This document shows, piece by piece, positions 35,373 through 44,081 of a stretch of 61,277 nucleotides of DNA. A program made the translations under genes and the position numbers. The stretch lies in the NCBI GenBank assembly GCA_910584205.1, contig CAJUAA010000024.1:1-61277 (forward strand), written 5' to 3'. The DNA is from an uncultured Lachnospiraceae bacterium. GTDB taxonomy: Bacteria; Bacillota; Clostridia; Lachnospirales; Lachnospiraceae. The notes under the pieces were generated by a model that was not told where the DNA came from, made no database searches, and worked only from the letters and a program-made list of their open reading frames with translations. Within the stretch, counting starts at the first letter, position 1, and the number at the start of each line of letters is the position of its first letter.

Positions 35373-37901
35373 ATGTCGGCGCAGGCCATGCGCTATTGGA
35401 TCCTGTTGGGGATTGTGGCGGTGTTCTTTGCGGTATTTTCATTTACGATCAATAACTTTGCCAGCCCCATGACGGCCACGAATCTGATCCGGCAGTCTGC
35501 GGTATTTACCATACTGTCCATCGGGATGACGCTGGTGATTATTGTGGGGGGAATTGATCTCTCGGTGGGAGCGAACATCGCGCTCAGCGGAGCGGTGACG
35601 GCTGTGGTCATGAACGCGGTGGGGCCGGAGAGCGCCGGGGGAGCTCTGGCGGGTATTCTGGTCTCCATACTGGTCAGCACGGCGATCGGAGCGTTCAACG
35701 GCATTCTGTGCGGTTATCTGGGGATCAGCGCGTTTATGGCGACCCTTGCCATGCAGACCTTCTGCAAGGGTCTCACGCTCATGGTTACGAACAGTACCCG
35801 GATCGTCATCACCAATTCGTATTATAAATGGCTGGGGAATGCACAGTGGAAGCTGGGCGGGCTGGTGGTCCCTTCCTCGGTGGTGTTCCTGATTCCTTTT
35901 ATTATCCTTTGCCTGTGGTGCGTGAAGAAGCTGACCTTCGGCATCCGCCTGTACGCGGTGGGCGGGAATGCCCGGGCGGCGCACGCCTCCGGCATCAATT
36001 CCAAAGGCTTTATTTTCCTGACCTATGTGATCACCGGATTCCTCTGCGGGATCGCGACGATCCTGACGGTGGGACGGGCGAGCTCCGCGCAGCCGCTGGC
36101 CGGCGAAGGGCTGGAATTTACCGTGATTACAGCGGTGGTCCTTGGGGGAACCAGCCTGCTGGGCGGAGTGGGGACCATTGCGGGAACGTTCCTGGGGTGT
36201 CTTCTGATGGGAACCATCACCCTGGGGATCAACATGATCAATATCTCCGTATTCTGGAATTACATCATCAAGGGACTCTGCGTGCTGGGAGCGGTTCTGG
36301 CAGATCAGACCGTCGCCTCGGCCAGAAGCCTGTTCCGGAAGAAAGAGAAGCCGCTTCTTGCGGCGGATAATGGGAAGGCGCTGGAGGTCATACGGGAAAA
36401 CGGGCATCATACGCTGGAGCTGAAGCATATTGACAAAAGCTTTTCCGGAATTCCGGTGCTTAAGGATATTTCTCTGAAGATTGAGGGCGGCAAAGTCCAT
36501 GCGCTTATGGGAGAGAACGGAGCCGGGAAATCCACGCTGATCAAGATCATCTCCGGGATTTATCAGAAGGATGGAGGGACGCTCTCCATCGACGGAATTC
36601 CGGTGGAGATCCACTCGGCCACGGATTCTCAGAGACTGGGGATTTCTGTGATTTATCAGGAGTTCGCGCTGATTCCGGAGCTGAACATTGCGCAGAACGC
36701 GTTTCTTGGAAAAGAGAAACGGAAGTGGAACCTGTTCCTGTCCGTGCCGGAAATGGAAAAGGATACGAGAAAATACATGGATCTTCTGCATCTGCGCACC
36801 AGTGTCACCAGAAAGGTCCGGGACCTGTCGGTGAGCCAGCAGCAGATGGTAGAGATTGCAAAAGCCATGGGATCGGATTCCTGGCTGGTAGTCATGGACG
36901 AGCCTACCTCGGCGATTACGGATGCGGATAAAGAAGAGCTGTTCAAGGTGATCCGGGAGATGAAGGCGGCCGGCATGGCCATTGTATACGTGTCCCACCG
37001 TATGGGCGAGATCTTTGAGATCTGCGACGAAGTCACGGTTTTAAGAGACGGGGAATATATTGCTACGAAGAAAGTGTCCGAGACGACAGAACAGGAACTG
37101 ACCCGCCTGATGGTGGGGCGTGAGATCAACGACGTGTTCCAGCGGGAGAAGGCGCCGGTGGATCAGGCGGAAGCTCCGGTATTTAAAGTGGAAAATTTAA
37201 GCCGCAGAGGAGTCTTTGATCCCATCAGCTTTGAAGTGCGCGCGGGAGAAGTCCTTGGCCTGTCCGGCCTGATGGGAGCCGGAAGAACGGAGATCGCAAG
37301 ATGCATCTTCGGACTGGACCGGCCGGACAGCGGCCGGATGTGGCTGAATGGAGAGGAAATCCATATTTCCTCGCCGAAGAAAGCGCTGAGCCAGGGTATT
37401 TGCTATGTATCGGAGGACCGCCGGCGGGAGGGAATCATTCCCCTTCGGAGTCTGAAGGAAAACATCTGCCTTGCGGATCTTGGGCAGATCCTGAAAGGAT
37501 TTGTGGTGGATGAGGGAAAGCAGGAGGCGCTCTATGAGGAATATCAGCAGAAATTCCGGATCAAGGCCGTCTCCGGCGATCAGCCCATCGAACGTCTCTC
37601 AGGGGGAAATCAGCAGAAATGCTGCCTGGCCAGAATGCTGGCCTGCAGGCCTACGCTGCTGATTCTGGACGAACCCACCCGGGGAATCGATGTGGGGGCC
37701 AAGAAGGAGATCCACCAGCTGATCGAGCGGATGGCGAAGGAACACATGGCCATCATTCTGATCTCATCGGAGCTTCCGGAGATTCTGGGGGCCTGCGACC
37801 GGATCCTGGTCCTTTCGGAGGGAGCGCTTACGGGGACGTTTTCGGGAAGCAAGGCGACAGAGGAAGGAATTATGGAGTGTGCGTTTGCCGGACAGCCGTG
37901 A
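35373..37901 (+). CDS. Fused ribose-type ABC permease and tandem ATPase
   Basis: An 842-residue fusion. Residues about 10-320 are an RbsC-like permease (IIVGGIDLSVGANIALSGA, VVLGGTSLLGGVGTIAG). After a 25-residue linker, two RbsA-like ATPase domains follow: first with GENGAGKSTLIKIISG, LSVSQQQMVEIAKAM and VVMDEPTSAI; second with GLMGAGRTEIARCIFG, LSGGNQQKCCLARML and ILDEPTRGIDVG. In most bacteria RbsA and RbsC are separate. AAAAGGAG lies 11 bases before ATG 35373; an upstream in-frame ATG at 35349 has a poorer site. The second domain's Walker A ends in R-T, as usual in RbsA. Confidence 0.9.
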   Translation: MSAQAMRYWILLGIVAVFFAVFSFTINNFASPMTATNLIRQSAVFTILSIGMTLVIIVGGIDLSVGANIALSGAVTAVVMNAVGPESAGGALAGILVSILVSTAIGAFNGILCGYLGISAFMATLAMQTFCKGLTLMVTNSTRIVITNSYYKWLGNAQWKLGGLVVPSSVVFLIPFIILCLWCVKKLTFGIRLYAVGGNARAAHASGINSKGFIFLTYVITGFLCGIATILTVGRASSAQPLAGEGLEFTVITAVVLGGTSLLGGVGTIAGTFLGCLLMGTITLGINMINISVFWNYIIKGLCVLGAVLADQTVASARSLFRKKEKPLLAADNGKALEVIRENGHHTLELKHIDKSFSGIPVLKDISLKIEGGKVHALMGENGAGKSTLIKIISGIYQKDGGTLSIDGIPVEIHSATDSQRLGISVIYQEFALIPELNIAQNAFLGKEKRKWNLFLSVPEMEKDTRKYMDLLHLRTSVTRKVRDLSVSQQQMVEIAKAMGSDSWLVVMDEPTSAITDADKEELFKVIREMKAAGMAIVYVSHRMGEIFEICDEVTVLRDGEYIATKKVSETTEQELTRLMVGREINDVFQREKAPVDQAEAPVFKVENLSRRGVFDPISFEVRAGEVLGLSGLMGAGRTEIARCIFGLDRPDSGRMWLNGEEIHISSPKKALSQGICYVSEDRRREGIIPLRSLKENICLADLGQILKGFVVDEGKQEALYEEYQQKFRIKAVSGDQPIERLSGGNQQKCCLARMLACRPTLLILDEPTRGIDVGAKKEIHQLIERMAKEHMAIILISSELPEILGACDRILVLSEGALTGTFSGSKATEEGIMECAFAGQP

Positions 37902-38012
37902 CAGCACGGGCATAAAAGAAAAAACGAAAAACAGCATTCGGACAGGCGGCGGATACCGAAGCGCCGGAGGGGGAGCGGATGCGTAAACGGAGAGAGACGG
38001 GAGAAGAGCGAA

Positions 38013-38438
38013 GTGAACGGAAAACAGTACTTTGAAGAACATCCCTGGAAGCGGGCCTGCCGCCTGATCAGGGAGCAGAACATGGAGCCGGTTCATCAGG
38101 TGATCGTTCAGTGCATCTGTAAAAAAGAAGATCTGCAGCGTTCCTTTGAACAGTGGAAGGAGCAGGTGGCGTTGCTGACAGGAGAGGAGCAGGCCGGAAA
38201 TCTTCTGGAGACGGAGAATGTAAGATCCTATATCGGATGTTTTGGCAGCGGAACCATTGTCAGGCTTTTCTTCGACGCTGCCGGCGACGACGTATGCGAG
38301 AATTTTGAGCTTGTGACAGAGGGAGGGCTGCTGGTCTGGAAACCGGTGGGCACCAACCAGGGCCATATCTACAGTGCGGACGGCTGTGAGCTTGTGTGCA
38401 GCCAGAAATATATGGAAGAACTGGAGGTGACGGTATGA
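38013..38438 (+). CDS. Unknown protein, 141 aa, in the sugar cassette
   Basis: A soluble protein beginning with GTG (GGGAGAAGAG upstream). No domain is recognised. The N-terminal half is helical and charged; the C-terminal half looks like a beta sheet (RSYIGCFGSGTIVRLFF, GGLLVWKPVGTNQG). Its TGA overlaps the ATG of the second Gfo/Idh/MocA gene, so the two are translationally coupled and may act together. It lies 111 bases behind the fused transporter gene. Confidence 0.7.
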   Translation: MNGKQYFEEHPWKRACRLIREQNMEPVHQVIVQCICKKEDLQRSFEQWKEQVALLTGEEQAGNLLETENVRSYIGCFGSGTIVRLFFDAAGDDVCENFELVTEGGLLVWKPVGTNQGHIYSADGCELVCSQKYMEELEVTV

Positions 38439-39472
38439 AGCGTCTTGGAATCTTAAGTCTGGATCATCCGCATTCCACGGGAAACCACATTCCCGCGCTG
38501 AAATACATGAAGGAGCGATTTCCTGTGACGGCCATCTGTCATTCCGACCGGGAGGCGGCTGCGCCGTGGCTTGAGCTGTTCGGCGCGAAATACTGCGCGG
38601 ACAGGGAGGAGCTTCTGGCTGACCCGGATATTGACGCGGTTCTGATCACATCCACTAACGACCGCCATGCGGACGACTGCATTGCGGCGGCAAAAGCCGG
38701 GAAAGCGATCTTCTGCGATAAGCCCATCGCGGTCAGCGTGGAGGACGGCGTGCGGATTGCGCAGGCGGTGGAGAACTGTCAGGTCCCGTTTCTGACCACC
38801 TTTCCGGTCCGGTTCAGCGACGCGGTTCTCCGCACAAGAGCGCTGATCGATGCCGGAAAGCTGGGAAAGATTCAGGCGGTATGCGCCACCAACCACGGCT
38901 GTATGTATGAACCGGGAGCGCCGGACTGGGTGCTTGATCCTGCCAGGAACGGGGGCGGATGCATCATTGATCATACGGTCCATGTGGCGGATATTATACG
39001 CTGGTTTACCGGCGAGGAATTTGATACGGTCAGTACATATGCAAAACACGCGCTTCATGACAACATTCAGGCGGAAGACATCGCGGTCATGCAGGGTACC
39101 ATGACAGGGGGAGCGGTCTTCCAGATCGATGCCTCCTGGTCCAGACGACCCAGGGACCCCATGTGGGGCGATGTTACCATACGCGTGGCAGGGGAAAAAG
39201 GAGCGGCTTATCTGGATCTTTACAACAATCAGAGGATGGAGGTTTATACGGACGGCGAACTTCAGATGCAGTATCCCAATCTGGTGGCGAAAGAGCACGG
39301 GGATATCTTCGACGACTATTTGAGACATACGGAGCAGGGAACGCCGCTTGTGGGCGCGGGGATTGTGGACGGCCTGCGTACCATTGAACTGGCTTATGCG
39401 GCGTATGACGCGCTTAGAGAGGGACGAACGGTCAGGGTAAGACGCCATCTGGAGCCGCGGGTTTTTGTGTGA
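38435..39472 (+). CDS. Gfo/Idh/MocA family oxidoreductase
   Basis: A 345-residue NAD(P)-dependent dehydrogenase. The N-terminus RLGILSLDHPHSTGNHIPAL lacks the classical GxGxxG loop, which is unusual. FCDKPIAVSVEDG carries the KP motif (about 95) and GGGCIIDHTVHVADIIRWF the catalytic Asp-His region (about 180). GGAGGTG precedes the start, which overlaps the previous gene by four bases. Because two such enzymes occur in the cassette, oxidation followed by reduction or epimerisation of the imported sugar is plausible. Confidence 0.88.
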   Translation: MKRLGILSLDHPHSTGNHIPALKYMKERFPVTAICHSDREAAAPWLELFGAKYCADREELLADPDIDAVLITSTNDRHADDCIAAAKAGKAIFCDKPIAVSVEDGVRIAQAVENCQVPFLTTFPVRFSDAVLRTRALIDAGKLGKIQAVCATNHGCMYEPGAPDWVLDPARNGGGCIIDHTVHVADIIRWFTGEEFDTVSTYAKHALHDNIQAEDIAVMQGTMTGGAVFQIDASWSRRPRDPMWGDVTIRVAGEKGAAYLDLYNNQRMEVYTDGELQMQYPNLVAKEHGDIFDDYLRHTEQGTPLVGAGIVDGLRTIELAYAAYDALREGRTVRVRRHLEPRVFV

Positions 39473-39492
39473 TCGGAATACGGAGGGAAGGA

Positions 39493-40554
39493 ATGGAACA
39501 GATGATTAGCCGATTTGCCGTTAAGGGGACTCCGGTCACCGCCTGCAGATTCGGGGAAGGACATATTAACGAGACTTATCTGGTCGCCTGTGATACGGGG
39601 CTCTGCTATATTCTTCAGAAGATCAACCGGCAGGTTTTTCAAAGGCCGGAGGAACTGATGGAAAATATTGCCCGGGTGACGGCATTTCTGGGAGAAAGAT
39701 CCGACGACCGAAGGAGCGCCATGCATCTGGTGCCGGCCTGTGACGGCTGTATGTATGCGGTGGATGAAGAGGGAGAATACTGGAGGGTCTATGAATTCAT
39801 TCCGGACAGCGTCTGCCTTCAGAGAGCGGAGCATCCGCAGGATTTGTATCATGTGGGGCTGGCCTTCGGAAATTTTCAGCAGCTTCTGGCGGATTTTCCG
39901 GCGGCTGCGCTCCATGAATCCATTCCGGATTTTCACAATACCCGCGTCCGTTACGCACAGTTTCGTGACGTCCTGAAAAAGGACGTCGTGGGGCGGGTAG
40001 GAGAATGCAGAAAGGAGATCGAGTTTGCCCTGGCGCATGAGCAGGAAGCAGGCGTTATCGTGAACGGACTGGAGGACGGGACGCTCCCGCTCAGAGTTAC
40101 ACATAATGATACAAAGATGAACAACATACTGCTGGATTATACCACGAGAAAACCATTGTGCGTGATCGATCTGGATACGGTCATGCCGGGGTCCTCCCTG
40201 TATGATTACGGCGATTCGGTGCGGTTCGGCGTCTCCACCGCTGCGGAAGACGAGAGGGATCTCACAAAAGTGCATGTGGATATGGACCTGTACCGGGTCT
40301 TCACACAGGGATATCTGGACGGGTGCGGCGGCAGCCTGACAGAGGCGGAAACCGTACTGCTTCCCATGGGTGCGAAGCTCATGACGCTGGAATGCGGCGT
40401 GCGTTTCCTGACGGATTATCTGAACGGCGACCATTATTTCCGGATCAGCCGGGAAACACATAATCTGGACCGATGCCGGACGCAGTTCCGGCTGGTGCAG
40501 GAGATGGAGGAACGTTGGGAAGAAATCACGCAGATGATAAACGAAGTGTCCTGA
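39493..40554 (+). CDS. APH-family sugar kinase (NahK-like)
   Basis: A 353-residue kinase with an aminoglycoside-phosphotransferase fold: GEGHINETYLV glycine-rich loop (about 20), LRVTHNDTKMNNILLD catalytic loop (about 205) and CVIDLDTVMPGSSLYDYGD metal-binding Asp (about 225). This arrangement resembles the N-acetylhexosamine 1-kinase NahK, which makes anomeric sugar phosphates; the substrate here is not proven. GGAGGGAAGG precedes ATG 39493. It is the last gene of the cassette and is followed by a terminator. Confidence 0.82.
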   Translation: MEQMISRFAVKGTPVTACRFGEGHINETYLVACDTGLCYILQKINRQVFQRPEELMENIARVTAFLGERSDDRRSAMHLVPACDGCMYAVDEEGEYWRVYEFIPDSVCLQRAEHPQDLYHVGLAFGNFQQLLADFPAAALHESIPDFHNTRVRYAQFRDVLKKDVVGRVGECRKEIEFALAHEQEAGVIVNGLEDGTLPLRVTHNDTKMNNILLDYTTRKPLCVIDLDTVMPGSSLYDYGDSVRFGVSTAAEDERDLTKVHVDMDLYRVFTQGYLDGCGGSLTEAETVLLPMGAKLMTLECGVRFLTDYLNGDHYFRISRETHNLDRCRTQFRLVQEMEERWEEITQMINEVS

Positions 40555-40577
40555 ATTTATATGGTAATCTGATACAC

Positions 40578-40619
40578 AAAGGCTTTCCGCAATCGATAGA
40601 AAGAGTCCGGAAAGCCTTT
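40578..40619 (+). terminator. Terminator of the sugar cassette
   Basis: AAAGGCTTTCCG (40578-40589) pairs with CGGAAAGCCTTT (40608-40619). The stem itself ends in TTT and a T-run follows 10 bases later. It also separates the convergent methyltransferase gene. Confidence 0.75.
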
Positions 40620-40649
40620 ATTCGCGCCGTTTTTTCGATTCATCTGCCC

Positions 40650-41852
40650 CTACAGTTCTTCGCACACCTGAAAGATATAAAATTTCAGATAATAGGACTG
40701 ATCCGCCGCCCACAGGATCGGGTGGTCGCAGGCCTGGGTGCGGAATTCCACCTGGCGCAGCCGCTTGTGCGCGCTCCTGGCCGCTTCCTGCAGGGTCTTC
40801 CGGAACAGGTCGGGGTCCATAAAATGGGAGCAGGAGCAGGTGACGAGAAATCCTCCGTCCCGGACCAGCCGCATACCCCGGAGATTAATCTCCCGGTAGC
40901 CTTTGATGGCGTTTTTGACGGAGCTTCTGGATTTGGTGAAGGCAGGCGGGTCCAGGATGACCACGTCGTAGGATTCTCCCTCCTGTTCCAGCCGGGGCAG
41001 CAGCTCGAACACATCGGCGCACTGGAAAGTTACCCTGTCCTCCACGCCGTTCAATCTGGCGTTCTCCTCCGCCTGCCGGCAGCCGAGGGCGGACGCGTCG
41101 ACGCCCAGGACGCTTTCGGCGCCTGCAACGGCGGCATTCAGGGCGAAAGATCCCGTATGGGTGAAACAGTCCAGCACTTTTTTGCCTTTGCAGAGACGCT
41201 GCACAGCCAGACGGTTGTATTTCTGGTCCAGGAAGAAGCCGGTCTTCTGTCCGTCCTCCACATCCACCAGATAGCGCACGCCGTTTTCCAGAATCTCTAC
41301 TTTCGTGTCAAAAGGCTCTCCAATAAATCCTTTCAGACGTTCCATTCCTTCCTGTTCCCGGACTTTGGCGTCGCTCCGTTCATAGATCCCGCGGATACAG
41401 ATCCCGTCCTCGGCCAGTACGCGCTTCAGGATGTCCAGGATGGGGAGCTTCAGCCTGTCAATCCCCAGAGCGAGGGATTCCACCACCAGCACATCGGAAA
41501 ATTTATCCACCACCAGTCCCGGAAGAAAATCCGCCTCTCCGAAGATGACCCGGCAGCATCCGGTGTCGCAGGTGTCTTTCCGGTAGTTCCACGCGTCTCT
41601 TACCCGGCGTTCCAGAAATGCCTCGTCGACCACATGCTCCTTTCTGCGGGACATGAGGCGCACCCGGATCTTCGAGTGCATGTTCAGAAATCCGTATCCC
41701 ATGAAATATCCGTCAAAATCATGAACCGTTACCAGGTCTCCGTTTTCAAAATCGCCCATGACGCTTTCGATCTCGTTGTCGTAGATCCACATGCCGCCGG
41801 CTTTGATGGTGCGGCCCTCGCCTTTTTTCAGTGTGACAATGGTATGATACAT
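40650..41852 (-). CDS. Class I SAM-dependent rRNA methyltransferase (RlmI-like)
   Basis: A 400-residue protein with an N-terminal PUA-like domain (LKKGEGRTIKAGGMWIYDNE, about 1-75) and a C-terminal Rossmann methyltransferase: VLDCFTHTGSFALNAAVAGA (SAM site), YDVVILDPPAFTKSR (catalytic DPPxF) and FLVTCSCSHFM (catalytic Cys). This is the RlmI/RlmK-type family that makes 5-methylcytosine or related marks in 23S rRNA. ATG 41852 has GGGAG upstream; a longer frame starts at 41885 without one. A single gene flanked by a terminator and the SASP. Confidence 0.9.
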   Translation of the reverse strand: MYHTIVTLKKGEGRTIKAGGMWIYDNEIESVMGDFENGDLVTVHDFDGYFMGYGFLNMHSKIRVRLMSRRKEHVVDEAFLERRVRDAWNYRKDTCDTGCCRVIFGEADFLPGLVVDKFSDVLVVESLALGIDRLKLPILDILKRVLAEDGICIRGIYERSDAKVREQEGMERLKGFIGEPFDTKVEILENGVRYLVDVEDGQKTGFFLDQKYNRLAVQRLCKGKKVLDCFTHTGSFALNAAVAGAESVLGVDASALGCRQAEENARLNGVEDRVTFQCADVFELLPRLEQEGESYDVVILDPPAFTKSRSSVKNAIKGYREINLRGMRLVRDGGFLVTCSCSHFMDPDLFRKTLQEAARSAHKRLRQVEFRTQACDHPILWAADQSYYLKFYIFQVCEEL

Positions 41853-41956
41853 GGCGTTCTCCCTTTTCTGCTGTGTTTGTACCAAGTGTACCGGCTTTTT
41901 CCGGCCCTGTCAAGAAAAGGTCCGTTTCCGGTCCGGCAGAAAAATGTGTATTACAA

Positions 41957-41986
41957 GGTATAAGGCGTACAAAAACAGGTTATACT
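41957..41986 (+). promoter_or_regulatory. Possible forespore (sigma-G/F) promoter
   Basis: GGTATAA at 41957-41963 and TTATACT at 41980-41986, spaced about 17 bases, lie just upstream of the SASP gene. The match to the GnATA/CATnnTA forespore consensus is incomplete; the gene's role makes such a promoter likely. Confidence 0.35.
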
Positions 41987-42014
41987 CCCTGTAAAAGCAA
42001 AGGAGTGTAAGAAG

Positions 42015-42224
42015 ATGGAAGAAAACAAAAATCTTGATTTTGAAAAACTGGAACCCCATGACAGGCTGAAATATGAGATCGCAGAAGAGCTGGGGCTTTT
42101 GGACAAGGTGCGCGAAGGCGGCTGGAAAGCGCTGTCTTCCAGAGAGACCGGACGGATCGGCGGGATGATCAGCCGGCGCAGGAAGGCCCTGGAACGGGAA
42201 GATAAGGCGCCTTCGGCGCTTTAA
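42015..42224 (+). CDS. Small acid-soluble spore protein, alpha/beta type
   Basis: A 69-residue protein with the SASP core LKYEIAEELGLLDKVREGGW and RETGRIGGMISRRRKALERE. The KYEIAEELG stretch matches the site cut by the germination protease. Alpha/beta SASPs coat DNA in the spore and protect it from UV. The N-terminal 18 residues are more acidic than usual. GGAG with a nine-base spacer precedes the ATG. A small hairpin (GCGCC-TTC-GGCGC plus TTT) overlaps the stop codon. Confidence 0.9.
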   Translation: MEENKNLDFEKLEPHDRLKYEIAEELGLLDKVREGGWKALSSRETGRIGGMISRRRKALEREDKAPSAL

Positions 42225-42231
42225 GGCCGTG

Positions 42232-42324
42232 GGGCTGCTGCAAAACAGCTTCTGTCTGCGTGCCCGGCGATGACGTGCGGTATGACAGACAGGATCGCGG
42301 TTTGCAGAAAGCCCCGTCTTTTAC
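42232..42324 (+). terminator. Long nested hairpin downstream of the SASP
   Basis: Outer stem GGGGCT/AGCCCC (42232-42237 with 42311-42316), next TGCAAA/TTTGCA (42240-42245 with 42302-42307) and inner CTGTCTG/CAGACAG (42253-42259 with 42287-42293), followed by GTCTTTTA. It can terminate the SASP transcript; its size and nesting are larger than a simple terminator needs. Confidence 0.6.
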
Positions 42325-42331
42325 AGAACGG

Positions 42332-43033
42332 TCAGATTAACATCGGTTCCTGATATTCACTGCCCAGGATCTGTTTCTTTTTCTGCTGGAAATCCCAGAA
42401 ATAATCCTCGGCCACATCGGACCAGGAATGGGTCTTCTGATCGTATACCTGGATAAAATCAGGATCATCCGGATGTTTCCGCACCGTATTGGTCAGATAT
42501 TCCTCGCCGGTCAAAGGATTGATGTCTCCTTCCGGCTTCTGCTTTCGGAATACTGCGGGAATTTCGAAGGGAAGGCCCGACGGATCATGTTCGGAGGGTT
42601 CCTCGACAGTATCAGCAGGAGGGACTTCGGGATGCGGATCAGACTCCGGCGTTATGGAAGACTCCGGCGGAAGTTCCAGAGGTTCCAGAATCAGTTCTTC
42701 CTCCGAGGATTCCTGACTGAAAACAGAATCTTCGGATAAGGATGCTTTCGCCGGGTCCTGGGGAATTGTCTCTGGTCCTGCAGGGAATCCGCTGTATTCC
42801 GGAAACATCACATGTACGGTTGGCTCCAGCTGTATGGATACCCGGTGTCCCAGAAGAGCAGCAAAAATATGCATATCCTGTTCCGGAAAATTATCCCGTT
42901 TCAGCCGCTGAGTCAGATTTTGCCGCGACATTTTATTTCCGGTGGCGGCTTCGTATCGATCTGCCAGATCCTGTATGGTCATATGATTTCTGTTCAGTAA
43001 GATCTTGATCTGTTCTCCAAATGAAAGTTCCAT
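42332..43033 (-). CDS. HTH protein with acidic Pro/Glu-rich linker
   Basis: A 233-residue protein. Residues 1-70 are an XRE-like helix-turn-helix (GEQIKILLNRNHMTIQDLAD, then SRQNLTQRLKRDNFP). Residues about 85-165 are low-complexity, rich in Pro, Glu and Ser. The end holds a conserved-looking block (NPLTGEEYLTNTVRKHPDDP, WSDVAEDYFWDFQQKK). GAGGTACTCT precedes ATG 43033. Likely a DNA-binding protein with a flexible arm; target unknown. Confidence 0.7.
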   Translation of the reverse strand: MELSFGEQIKILLNRNHMTIQDLADRYEAATGNKMSRQNLTQRLKRDNFPEQDMHIFAALLGHRVSIQLEPTVHVMFPEYSGFPAGPETIPQDPAKASLSEDSVFSQESSEEELILEPLELPPESSITPESDPHPEVPPADTVEEPSEHDPSGLPFEIPAVFRKQKPEGDINPLTGEEYLTNTVRKHPDDPDFIQVYDQKTHSWSDVAEDYFWDFQQKKKQILGSEYQEPMLI

Positions 43034-43128
43034 AGAGTACCTCGTCAAACATTTCTGATTTTTCCATTATACTCCATGTTCTGACAAAATAAAACAGAAA
43101 AATTTCTTAAAAAGATTTTTCGGGAAAT

Positions 43129-43440
43129 TCAGATCGGTGCAAAATGATCCACCTTTATGCTGCAGACGATTGCCTGGGCCTCGGTTTTCAGGCCGTGTTT
43201 TTCGTTGACGGCGTCCATGATCTTGTTGCGCAGGTCATTGGGGACGATGATGGCGATGATCTCTTTTTCGGTCTGGAGGGAGATGCCGTGATAAGTCTCC
43301 AGCGCTTTTACGCCGCTCCATCTGGCCCGGAGGATCGTGCCGCCTCTTGCGCCCAGGCTTCTGGCGGTCTTCAGTACCGTTTCCGTATAACCCTGATTGA
43401 CGCTGATAAGGATCAGGGTGTGTTTGTTTTCAGAGGACAT
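43129..43440 (-). CDS. PII-like signalling protein
   Basis: A 103-residue protein with a ferredoxin-like PII fold: HTLILISVNQGYTETVLKTA, ARGGTILRARWSG and KEIIAIIVPNDLRNKIMDAV. The T-loop tyrosine of GlnB is absent. Such PII-like proteins are commonly encoded next to DUF1538 membrane proteins and probably gate them in response to a nucleotide. Its start lies 28 bases inside the end of the DUF1538 gene in another frame. AAAGGAAG upstream is a moderate ribosome site. Confidence 0.82.
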   Translation of the reverse strand: MSSENKHTLILISVNQGYTETVLKTARSLGARGGTILRARWSGVKALETYHGISLQTEKEIIAIIVPNDLRNKIMDAVNEKHGLKTEAQAIVCSIKVDHFAPI

Positions 43441-44081
43441 AGACGGTTCTTCCTTTCCTGTGTCTTCAGATATCTGGTCCGCACATGTCTGCGGAGTTCG
43501 CTCATGGGTCCCGGCACCTGGATGGTTACAAGCGGCGTCATGGCGACCATGGCCACCACACCGAAAGCGTCGGTCAGAATATTTCCGCCTGCTGCGGTAC
43601 AGGCGCCCATGGCGAAGGGCAGGAGAAAGGCCGCCGTCATGGGGCTGCTGGCGACGCTGCCGGAGTCGAAGGCGATGCCGGTGTAGATCTTCGGCACGAA
43701 AAAGGTCAGAAGAAGCGAGAGCAGATAACCCGGGACCAGAAAATACAGGATCGGGATGCCGGTGAGGATCCGCAGGATGGGGATCAGCAGATAAGTGTCT
43801 TCCCTGGCGCCGATGGCAGCCCGCAGGAACTGTCCGGCGGGCATAAAGCCTACGTTGACGCCGGTCAGGAAGAGCACCAGGCCCGTATAGGTGTAGAACA
43901 GCCCTCCGGTGATCTTCAGAAGCTTTCTCTTCCGGAAGCGTCCGGTCAGAAGCTGGAAGAGAAAGAGCATTCCTGCAATGGGCAGGATGGCAACGGCGAC
44001 TTCCTTCAGATAGTCCGGAAATGCCAGCAGAAATTCCCGCGCCGCATCCGCAGTCGTATGGATCTGTGCGGCTTCAGCCAT
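43413..44081 (-). CDS. DUF1538 membrane protein, apparently the C-terminal half only
   Basis: A 222-residue protein with about five membrane segments and the DUF1538 hallmarks YTYTGLVLFLTGVNVGFMPA, GIAFDSGSVASSPMTAAFLL and DAFGVVAMVAMTPLVTIQ. Full-length relatives contain two such halves (about 480-500 residues); the start here (REFLLAFPDYLKEV) looks like the linker between them. The ATG has no ribosome site and an in-frame stop at about 44103 lies just upstream, where an unrelated SDR remnant begins. The first half therefore seems lost. Family role: putative transporter or channel working with the PII-like protein. Confidence 0.7.
   Translation of the reverse strand: MAEAAQIHTTADAAREFLLAFPDYLKEVAVAILPIAGMLFLFQLLTGRFRKRKLLKITGGLFYTYTGLVLFLTGVNVGFMPAGQFLRAAIGAREDTYLLIPILRILTGIPILYFLVPGYLLSLLLTFFVPKIYTGIAFDSGSVASSPMTAAFLLPFAMGACTAAGGNILTDAFGVVAMVAMTPLVTIQVPGPMSELRRHVRTRYLKTQERKNRLCPLKTNTP

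Noticed and set aside
35439..36998. A 519-codon minus-strand frame opposite the fused transporter gene
   Set aside because: Low-complexity His/Arg/Gln-rich translation, no start signal, and the plus-strand gene is clearly real.
43144..43686. A 180-codon plus-strand frame opposite the PII-like/DUF1538 genes
   Set aside because: No ribosome site or domain; the opposite strand holds two recognisable families.
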